Shown here: positions 55,110 to 64,000 of the stretch, piece after piece
Layout of the letters: each line of letters begins with the position of its first letter
Position numbering within the stretch: the first letter of the stretch is position 1
Source: Dipteris shenzhenensis
Lineage: Eukaryota > Polypodiophyta > Polypodiopsida > Gleicheniales
Assembly (NCBI GenBank): GCA_047967505.1
Contig: CM106541.1
DNA length: 64,000 bases
Reading direction: 5' to 3' (one strand)
The notes under the pieces: generated by a model
Told to the model about the DNA's origin: nothing
What the model saw: only the letters and a program-made list of their open reading frames with translations
The model's database searches: none
Made by a program: the position numbers and the translations under genes

Positions 55110-57400
55110 CATTACCTTTCCAGAAGCCCAACCATGGATGACATAAAACTCCCACACACACACATGATCTATGTGAGAGTATACCTATTTTTCCATGTCA
55201 CATTTCTAGAGGTAGTGGCTGCCACCTGTCTCTTGGGGTCATCTCTACCAAATTCCAATTTATGTTTGCCTTTCTTGTCCTCTCCCTCCTCCACTTCAAC
55301 AATAGCCAGAGACTCATCCGGCTGTGTGTATGCCTCCTTCCCATCCACTTGTACTCTCATTTTCATGAACTCTTCATCATGCATTAAAACTTGCAGTAGC
55401 ATTCAATTAATTATACAAACAAACACAACTCCAAAGCATCATTATGTAGCAAGATTTATAACACAAGCATACAACTCATCCGCCGCTAGGGGTCTCTTCC
55501 CAATGGGATAGTCAAGCCACCATGGACATTGGTCTTGGTCCCATTTAGACGTCCGCTCTCTCACATAGACTCTGGATACATGCCATTCTCATCTTGTGCA
55601 TGAACCCACTCTCTTCTTCTTAGTGATATCTTAGGAATAGCACCAAAGTGTAAGACTATCATAAGCCACCTGACAATCGAGGAGGAAAGAAGATCTTGAA
55701 AATCTGAAATAGTAGAAAGTGGAAGGATAATAGTTGTCTACACATTTAAAAAATAACTTTATATCTGTACACAGGCCTACAAGATGTCTAAGGTTGTTTA
55801 GCACTTTCAAGGGAGTTCTTCATGTCCGTCTAAAGAGCAAGAAATGCATCATGGATGTGAGTATGCCTCTGCTCTCTCCATCCATCCCCTTCAAGGTGAG
55901 CTTCCGCTCTTCCAGCAAGAAGCCCCAATATGTTTCTTTCCTCGTGTATGTTCAAAATCTACCCACATTCTCATAGCTGCACTATTAGCCTTGCACTTGC
56001 AAAGCATTTGCAACATATCTTTCTTCCTAAAGGAGAAAGAAACGTGTGAGAGCCAAAATTGTTTGAAGAAAACATGAAATGGAAATGGCATAGGTAGCTA
56101 CAATCTATGCGTACCATTTTTATGTCATCTTCGTTGAAGGCAAGGCATGAAGCTTGTCCTTTCTAATGGAAACCATGCCTTTTGCATCCCAATTGTAATT
56201 GAATATAACTTGGAAAAATCCATCACCATTGGTAGGATTTGCTATGCCCATATGTTGTAGGCATGGTCTTTGAAAAGATGCTCCACACTTTACAAAACCT
56301 AGACATGTTTATTAGACCTTTCAACATTTGTATCTATTTCTTTTGAAAGGTCTCCTAAATACTTCCTCACAGCTACAGTGAACTCATCCTATGACAAACA
56401 AACTAATACATATTGGAGGGTGAAGCATGAGACTTGCAATATTCAAGAAGAATTAAGACCGTCACCTTCCAAATGAGCTAGGAAGCACTACTACTAGAGC
56501 AATGTACCAAGGCTAGTGATGCTGGTTCTTCACCTCAAGAGCCATCTCTATCTCTACCCATCGCTTATCCTTGGGGTCCAAGAGTTTAAAAAATGAGGCC
56601 TCTGCCATTCCAAACTTTTGGAAAAGCTCTTGTGGCTAAAGGACAATGCTACATGAGTCCTTGCAAGGCTAACAAGGTATCACCTCAAAGAAAGCCAGAA
56701 TGTGTCCAAAGCAATGCAAATATTTAATAGTATGGTTACCAATTGTTTGCATTCAATGCAAGGAGTTCTCCTTCTTTATGCCTATCAACCTCCAATAATT
56801 GACACTTGACCAACACATAGGAAGATAAAGAATGGGAATAGACTACATGAACATACAAAATAATCACTATGTCCTAATCCTCTTTTCGTGTAGCAAATGC
56901 ATATAGTGAACAATACTGAAACAATAAAGCACACACCCTCGTGTATTCTTGCAAGCTAAGCTTTTGGGTATTGGTTTCTATCCCACACCAAAAAATGTTT
57001 CCCTTTCAAATATTCCCACTCATCATCGAGCTCTCTTGCAAACTCTTCATTCACATGCCTCCACATAGGACCCCACACTTGCAAGTCCATATCTATGACT
57101 GCAATAAATCCTTCCCTTGGCCTACCAATGGAAACAAGAAAAGGAGCACATATTCTTACATGTCCATTGCAGGCAAAAGAAGATATCAAATATTTCACTT
57201 CATGTATTGCTATCTTGATTGCCTCACAAATGACATAGAGAAACCAAAGGAGAAATCATGTGAAGATGCTTGTGGCTACAAGAAATTAATAGCTCCAATT
57301 TGGAGAGTGCAACGCTACCAACTTTTCTTCTTCTCTTCTATGGTGTACATTGGATATTCTTGGATTTGGCCTCCTAATCTCTCCATTTCCTTCCACTCAC
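55110..57400 (-). pseudogene. Degenerate minus-strand coding remnant, unknown TE-like protein
   Basis: Scattered minus-strand frames read as one decayed protein: WGPMWRHVNEEFARELDDEWEYL (about 57060-56990), FKQFWLSHVSFSFRKKD (about 56080-56020), WWLDYPIGKRPLAADELYA (about 55530-55475), LMHDEEFMKMRVQVDGKEAYT (about 55390-55330), then an acidic/Lys-rich end. Acidic, Trp-rich; no family recognised. It may be the extra ORF of a Gypsy or a captured host gene. Confidence 0.35.
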
Positions 57401-57847
57401 GATCCTAGGCCCCAATTTGTAAGTAGATTTCACTGCAAAGGTGAGGCAAGTAAATAAGAGTAAGGAAAGAAGGCAAAGGTGAGGCCGTTTGTTTTAACTT
57501 GGACTCAGGCCCCCCAATGGCTCCATCCCAAGCTGTAAGAAAGAACAATGCCTTCCAACCTCTATTGAAACAACAATAGCACAAGCTATATCAGTTGATG
57601 TGATGAGTCCATCCAAAATGATGAGACCAATCACCATTATTAGTTATAGAGTAGCTCACATTTGGAACTTCTTTTTTGTGGCCTTTGTGCCCTGAAGATA
57701 TGCCCATGCTAGAGTTTCGAAGAAAAATCTTGCCAAGCTCAGCAAGCGGCTGTGCTAGCATAGCCCATGGTTGATCTTGACGAGGTTAATTTTTTTATCG
57801 CCTTGTGAGGAAGATGACCATGCACATATTTTGAAGGTATGAAAAAA
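57401..57847. other. No recognised gene
   Basis: Unique-looking DNA. aagctcagcaagcgg near 57735 resembles the core of the foldbacks that follow and may be a worn fourth copy. Confidence 0.35.
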
Positions 57848-57947
57848 ATGGGCAAGAAAAAGTAGGCCTCGTAGCTCACCGAGGGGTTGTGCCAACTACA
57901 CTGGTGTAGCCATTGATGAGCTTCAGCACCTCCTTTTTCTTGCCCAT
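57848..57947. repeat. Foldback HP1 (about 100 nt)
   Basis: Left arm atgggcaagaaaaag…tagctcaccgagg; right arm its near-complement ending ctttttcttgcccat. Arms of about 45 nt, loop under 12 nt. Core word AGCTCAYCRAGG is shared with HP2 and HP3. Confidence 0.75.
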
Positions 57948-58105
57948 GTTTCTCACATTTTTACATTGTCATTCAAGCTCAAAGCTTGTGAAAAGGGAGT
58001 TTATCAAAGAAAGCATTCAAGATTGAAGACACAAGCACAAAGAAGCATTCAAGATCAAAGCAACCATTCACATTCTTTATCGAAGCCACAAGCATGATAA
58101 AGCAA

Positions 58106-58200
58106 GGGCTGAGCCAAAAAAGGGAGGCCCCCAAGCTCACCAAGGGCCTGCACCAACGGTCCTTGGCAAGCTCGGGGACCTCCATATTTTGGACTAGACC
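58106..58200. repeat. Foldback HP2 (about 95 nt)
   Basis: Left arm gggctgagccaaaaaaggg then aggcccccaagctcaccaag; right arm ccttggcaagctcggggacc then tccatattttggac. Arms of about 43 nt, mostly paired. Confidence 0.78.
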
Positions 58201-58344
58201 ATGAAATTGAATGAGGGAAAAGAAACAAAAACATGTCATTGGCATTTGAGATTGAGGAGAGAAGAATCAAAGGTCGACTATGGCTTGTATTGCTTACTCA
58301 AAGTATGCATGCTTGTGGCTTTTATGGACATCAAAGAAGGGCAT

Positions 58345-58441
58345 GGGCTAAGCCAAAAAGAGGAGGCCCCCAAGCTCATCAAGGGCCTACACTGGCACAA
58401 GACCACGATGAGCTAGGGGTTTCCTCTTTTTGGTTTAGCCC
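58345..58441. repeat. Foldback HP3 (about 97 nt)
   Basis: Left arm gggctaagccaaaaagagga then ggcccccaagctcatc; right arm gatgagctaggggtttcctc then tttttggtttagccc. Its right arm plus 30 bp is duplicated downstream (58418-58471 and 58472-58530). Confidence 0.8.
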
Positions 58442-58530
58442 CTACACAAGAACATGAACATAGATCAATAGGGGTCTCCTCTTTTTGGTTTAGCCCACCC
58501 CTACACAGGAACATGAACATAGATCAATAG
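58418..58530. repeat. Direct duplication of the HP3 right arm (~57 bp)
   Basis: Both copies read (t)ttcctctttttggtttagccc, then ctacac.a.gaacatgaacat and agatcaata. They differ by a few bases and a 3-6 bp indel. Confidence 0.85.
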
Positions 58531-58863
58531 CTGCAAGCAAAAATCTAACATCAAAGGAGAACATAATGACAAAGGAGAAGGAGGACTACCTTGAAGAATA
58601 CATGCACAAGGTTAGTAGAGGAGGAGCCTAACAATGGTACTCAAAGCAAGAGGCTATGAGCAAGATCCTCTGAGGAGGATCGATTGATATAGCACAGTCC
58701 AAGGTAGCAAGAGGATGATAAGCACCCACATCTTATGGCAGCTTCTCCCAAGGGAACTACATGATTGAGATGTATCCTCCTTAGTTGATTGTCTTTATAG
58801 CCTACTCTTGATGCTTAGCATCACATCAAATAGTAGCACTTGGATTGCATGAAAACAGTGTAA

Positions 58864-58985
58864 GGAAGGAGCCTAATGAGTAAGAGAGGAAGGAGGATGA
58901 AGGAAGGAGGCTATGAGGAAGGAGCCTGATGAGCAAGAGAGGAAGAAGGAAGGAGGCTATGAGTAGGAGAGGAAGGAGGCTATGG
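58864..58985. repeat. Purine-rich tandem repeats
   Basis: Repeats of gaggaaggaggctatgag with variations. Followed at 59025-59093 by a ~40 bp duplication around gcactccttccattgtc. Confidence 0.8.
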
Positions 58986-60280
58986 CAAGAATGGGCACTT
59001 GGGTAGGTGTGTAGGTAGACCACACGCACTCCTTCCATTGTCTATGGACATGGGACGACATGCACTCCTTCCATTGTCCATGTATATGGGACTAATCATT
59101 AGGCCCATGTGAAGCCACCCCAAATTCTTCACTTCTTTCACTTTTTGCCCCACATTCCTCTCCACACCTATAAGCACATCTTCAACACCTCTCTTTAGTG
59201 CATTGCATGGGAAGTTTTCTTTTGTGCTCCTTTTTGAACACCCTCATTCGTAGAATCTCTTTATTGTGAGCTTCAATCTCCTGTGCTTGAGCTAGCTTGT
59301 CCCACTTTGCCATCTTCATATTGGACAAGTACGACTTTGATAGCTTGTCCACTTTGCTTCCTCTTCATTGTGTATTGGTTTAACTTTGCTAGCTTCAAGA
59401 TCTTTGCTTGATTCCTTATTTTTTGTTGGCATGTCTTTTGGTTCCCTATGTATGATTATTGAGCTTCAATGATGTCCTTTCTGCTAAGAATTATTGTGAA
59501 TGAAAACTCTTCCATTGTAGTAGAATTGCCAAGTCAAGTAGATGTGGAAGGTGAATAGCATTATGTGACTGATTTAGCATTGTCCATGAACTATGTGGTT
59601 GTCCTTTGAAAGGGAATGCGTAAGATAATTGATCCCATTGTCCTCTACAAATCCCAACAAACATTTTGGAGCCTCCAATCCACTAGGTGGTGGACTTGGG
59701 TTTTGATGATGATGTCACTAGAATTGCTCAAGAAAAATTCCTTTGATAATGGAAAGCCAGAAGAATATTGCTCTTTGGACACACATTGCAAGGATAAGCA
59801 AGAGGATTTGTGTGAATGAGATTCTGTGGCAATATAATGGGAGTCTTATCATGGAGTTTCCACCAACCTTTGGTCAACTAAAGGACACAAATGGCATGGA
59901 ACAAAAATATGATGGACATATATGGACCAAGACATGCAATGACAAACATATCTATCAATGCTAAAGTGAGGGTGAGGTACTGTGTTGGCTCCATTGAGTG
60001 TTGTAGGGTCATGTGTCCATAATATGATAATAATAGAAAGGTACAATTTATTTATTTTAAATGATATCTGTAAAAGAAATGTGTTGTTTGCCTACTGACA
60101 GAAGAGGAGAAAATTAAGATTGTATGTCATTATTGTAGAAAGCCTGCTTTTTGTGTTGCCACTTGTAACTATAAGTGCACTATTTCATGCCTCATGTGCT
60201 AGACATGATAATATTAATGGTTCATGTTGGTGTCCACAAGCATGAAGTGCAACCTGGCACTTCCAAGTGTCAAATACAAA

Positions 60281-60389
60281 GGACTAGACAAGTGGTTGCA
60301 AATGTTCACAAAGTTGATAGAGAGTTAGATAGAGAGGACCAGACAACTGGTTGCAAATGTTCACAAAGTTGATAGGAATGCTAGACCAA
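60281..60389. repeat. 55 bp tandem duplication
   Basis: ggac(t/c)agacaa(g/c)tggttgcaa… then atgttcacaaagttgatag; copies start at 60281 and 60336. Confidence 0.85.
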
Positions 60390-61019
60390 GAAAGGTGCAA
60401 ATGTGTGTTACAAAGATCCTGTTGATTGCCTCTCTATTCAAATATGATATTCAAAAGGATACAATAGACGATGATTCTCCAATTTGGCAAATTCAACTTT
60501 CAAACTTCCTTGAGGAGCTATGCCCACTTGTTGAAAACTAAAGGTACATGAGTGTTTTATTTATGAAAACCCATTCCAACCTTTGTTGAATATAGGATGT
60601 TGTAACAAGTATTTGCTATGAAAGGTTTAGAATAAATGTTGTAGAGAAAAAAAAGGTAAGGATGCCAATGGGTAAAGGCTATGTGCTTGTTATCACTCAA
60701 AAAATGATCCATGTATGCCTTCTTTCATGGGTCTCTGGCAAGGTACACCTAAGAACCAATGTTTCATGTTCAAGATGTACACAAATGGATCTATTTTGGG
60801 TTTGGATTTGGTAAATTGAATGAGAAGGGATCATAGTTGAGACTTGAAATGATCATGGGTCCTATTCAACCACACTCATAGAGTATGGCAATGTAGCACC
60901 ATGACCTGTCATGTGTATGAGTCCAAATAAGTCCTTTTTACATCCTTCAAGGTTGATAGTTTTACCTTGGTGAAGACCACTTCTCCTAGGCATGGTCTTT
61001 TCTTTTCTTGTGTCTTTTA

Positions 61020-62700
61020 CAGTGTGCAAGATGTCATGACTATTGTGACATGTGAGATGAAAGAAGCTAGACTCTTTTCAAGGACATGTTGAGCAATATA
61101 ATGCGACAATGCAAACTTGAAAATGCAAATTTTGATGGATTCATGGTAGATGAAGTGCAATCAAACTAGAGAGCTATGAGAGCTACTTACAATAGGGGAC
61201 CCCAAAATAGAATGGCCGATCAAGAAAGGTCATGTCTATTTCATTGGGCTCAAAGCTTGCAGGGCACACTAGGAAACACATCAAGACGGATTTGTGTGCT
61301 TCTACATGTGAGCCATGGAGAACATGCACGACAAGGGTTGATGCTATCATTGAAAGCCATAAGATACAAAATTGGTGGCGAGTGAGCGGTGTGGCCAAAG
61401 AAGAAAAGGATATCGCAGCCTTGGATAGCTCGTTTTATTGGTGGGAGGTTTGAATAGCGCATTGGGAAAATATTATGGCCTCCCTAAGTATTGGATGTGG
61501 TTAACATCAATAAATCACTATTGGGATTGGGTACTAATCGACCTCCTTCCTCTATGTGCAGGTGGAAAAAAGTCTAGCTGAGGAAGCTTGCAATGCAAGG
61601 ACAAATTTGGCTCAAAGTGTGCACAGTAGTTGGCTTGCAGGTGAAGGCTACAAGTCCAAGATCACATTATATGATGCATGTGTGATAGATATGGCAAATG
61701 CCTTATCGTAAAGTGCAAAGCAACACACATCTTTGATCAATGGTAAGCATGTGGAGATGAACCAGATTGGAAGCATTGATAAAAAGAGCCAAGGATAGGA
61801 ACACACCAACACCACCACGGCCACAGGTGAGTCATGTTGTCCACAATTTGATTGTTGGGACTCCCATGTATGAAGACACTAACAAAAATTAGTGACATAG
61901 AGAGATAGTGTGGAGAAAGAGGCATTGTAGTGACAAAGTTGATGTTGAGAAGAATAGCTTTGATCGACCTAGATTTGTCATGATTTGGGGGCCAACCAAT
62001 GAAGTTATGATTTGGTTTTTGCCCTATAGGCAAAGGAAGAAATATTGGAGAGAGTGCACAGCAACAAACAATGATGTAATTCAGGTGTACATACATGAGG
62101 AAAATGTGGGCTATACAAAACTCCTTTAAACTCAAGAATCAATGCCTTGGTTTGACAGAGGGGAAAATAAAGTGTAACCATCACATTCAAGTTCTTCCAC
62201 AAGTGCTCTGGCCCCCTCGATCTAATTGAATAGAGATATCCAATCCCAAAGGTCAAAAGGCACGGATGATGTGGTTTTGCAATGATGATGTCACTCGAAT
62301 CTGGCATCTTGATTGCAACATCACATGTCTCCCACAGCTTCCAAGGATTTTGGATTGTGGATGAGGGTACAGTGATTACCAACGAAGAGGCTAAAAAGCT
62401 TGTGGCAGGGGTTTGACCTCAAGGAGAGAGTTGACAATGTGGTGCAAAGAACTCTGACACAAGTGGCAGTGGTGGCTTATCAATCAGGCCAGACCCCTGA
62501 AGCATCCACTATGCAACGAACACAATGGAGAGATTTTACATCTAAAGAGGTGAGAAAAAAGATTGTGAAAGCACAATCTGTAGTTATCGAGGTGAAACAT
62601 CCACTATGCAACAAACATGATGGAGAGATTCTATATCTAAAGAGGCAAGCAAAAGGATTGTGACTGCACAATCTATTGTTATTGAGGTAAAGCCAAGTAT
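61020..62700 (+). pseudogene. Decayed plus-strand protein remnant, TE-like, unnamed
   Basis: Frames combine to FDGFMVDEVQSN, stop, RAMRATYNRG, RMADQERSCLFHWAQSL (61130-61260), then in the next frame TRKHIKTDLCASTCEPW and NWWRVSGVAKEEKDIAALDSSFYWWEV (61270-61453), later LYDACVIDMANAL and INGKH (61660-61750), and FVMIWGPTNEVMIWFLPYRQRKK (61975-62040). From memory this resembles a family of uncharacterised plant TE proteins with an RxCxFHW motif. No catalytic motif was identified, so no function is given. Confidence 0.4.
62501..62690. repeat. 95 bp tandem duplication
   Basis: a(g/a)catccactatgcaac to gttat(c/t)gaggt; copies 62501-62595 and 62596-62690, several differences. Confidence 0.85.
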
Positions 62701-63452
62701 CCACAAGAGACCTATCGATAGTTGTCACCTACCATAGATGATGATGCTTAAGAATGCTCCTCCTAGTTTTCAATGTGGGATTTGTTTTAGTTGGTATTAA
62801 ACAACCAAGAAATGTTGTTTTAAGTCTTGAGAACTATAACAATTACCTTTCTAAAATCCTTCTCTGCCTAGGAAAAGCCATATGGCTTACTCTTTTGTGT
62901 CGTTGTTTTTTGCAATGGAATAGATACATCTTCCCCACTATTTTTGTCGAAAGGCCCTTGTACATTTTAAATTTTGGGTTTCAACTACTGCAATTTCATT
63001 CAATGGTGTTGCTTACAAATGTTAGTGCAAAAAGATTTCCCCAACATATTTTTCCTGACTTTTCCACTTACATCCACAAAAACCTCGCAAAAAAGACGAG
63101 TAAGCTTGCATTTAAAGCTTGCAAATGAATATTTCCCCTTCCAAAAAATAAAGGTCATCCTGATAGTAACAGAGTTCCTTAAAATTGCACCATAGTACAT
63201 AGAGTTTCCCTTGCATCAACTTCAGAATAAAGAAAAGCCCATCAAAGAACTGGGATCATTTGTCACCATTCCATTCATCAACACTCCAATGGTCTACAAA
63301 AGAAGTCCGAGGCACCAATGTAAAGATCAAAGAGCAAAATGTGTCAAGTGTAATTGTAGATGGTGGCTCTTGTTACGAGAATTGGAATTATCCCATTAAT
63401 TTAATCCTTCAGTATTTAGTTTAGTGACATCCAACATCTTTATCGCGCAACT
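62701..63452. other. No recognised gene
   Basis: AT-rich; short ORFs only. Confidence 0.4.
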
Positions 63453-63660
63453 GATGCATGTGTGCTCACTGTTTCATAGTGATGCATGTGTGCTCCTACA
63501 TGATTGGATATACGGCTACGGTTGTATGTGTATGTAGCATTGTGTGCACCACTTATGCGATGATAGTATGTGTAGCATGTGTGCACCATCCGTATGATTT
63601 TATTCATGTGTAGCATCAGGTGCACCATGAGATGGTATGTGTTGCATGTGTGCACCATTC
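63453..63660. repeat. Degenerate short tandem repeats (gtgtagcatgtgtgcaccat)
   Basis: Five or so spaced copies of atgtgt(a/t)gcat.tgtgcaccat, 40-50 bp apart. The apparent His/Met-rich minus ORF here is a product of the repeat. Confidence 0.75.
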
Positions 63661-64000
63661 ATTTGTGGCTTATTGATTTCGCGTTGCTATAATAGTGAAA
63701 GGTTGATTGATTGTGGTGATTAATTCCAAGGTTATCTTATGCTTGAAATATTTCATTACTATTGATCGTGTGAATCCAGGGGAAGAGTAATTGATCGGGC
63801 AATGGCATCTGGCAAGCATGATTCGCCATATTTTGGGCACGTAGGCGCAACTCCAGTGATGTGGGGATGAATAAGGCTTATGCCTAATTTTTTATATTAT
63901 AAAAGCTTATGTACATATTTGAATTTTGAAATATTATCGGCTTGGCTAAGTGTATAAACTAAAGTTAGAAAAAGCTTTATTTTTAGAAAAAGCCGGCTAT
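63661..64000. other. No recognised gene
   Basis: AT-rich window end. Confidence 0.4.

Overview
The window is a stretch of a large, retrotransposon-filled plant nuclear genome. Evidence is the single recognisable host gene (a peptide deformylase of the organellar PDF1B type, with GT-AG introns), the plant families of LTR retrotransposons (Copia, chromodomain Gypsy, Tat/Athila-like Gypsy), initiator-Met-type primer sites and a 5.2 kb TE-stuffed intron. A gymnosperm or another large-genome vascular plant fits best, but the species cannot be named from the sequence.

Layout. 1-17600: an old minus-strand Copia remnant (J) is split by a tandem array of ~550 bp units flanked by an 11 bp direct repeat. 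The last unit is split by a young Copia element (A, minus; identical 203 bp LTRs, TSD ttgga). A is interrupted by a plus-strand copy of the same family (B) and by a chromodomain Gypsy (N); one large deletion seems to have fused A pol to N gag. 17600-22665: a 96 bp tandem duplication, Copia and Gypsy gag remnants, an LTR-like block, and an ORF1-only LINE-like element. 22666-28599: a nest in which an LTR fragment (P) holds a gag-only Copia (C), which holds a 1.1 kb solo LTR (S) exactly in its primer-binding site; then a minus-strand Copia gag and 1.7 kb LTR (D) in the intron before the first visible PDF1B exon.

28733-35180: the last five coding exons of PDF1B, all three deformylase motifs present. 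The 5.2 kb intron between exons three and four of the visible set holds a minus-strand Copia LTR/gag (E), a plus-strand Copia pol remnant (F) and an LTR-like promoter block. The transit-peptide exon(s) were not found. 35180-43235: 3' flank, a ~718 bp terminal-inverted-repeat element with perfect target duplication, a decayed Gypsy (I), and a decayed minus-strand Copia (L) inserted in its integrase. 43236-64000: AT-rich old TE debris, including two Tat/Athila-like Gypsy remnants facing away from each other (G, H), a series of diverged hairpin-bearing repeats, an intronless histone H3-fold pseudogene that looks CENH3-derived, three related ~100 nt foldbacks, several short tandem duplications, and an unnamed degenerate TE-like protein.

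Functionally, only PDF1B looks intact: it would remove the formyl group from organelle-made proteins. Everything else is mobile DNA, mostly broken; its value is as a dated record of nested insertion, deletion and pseudogene formation around one housekeeping gene.
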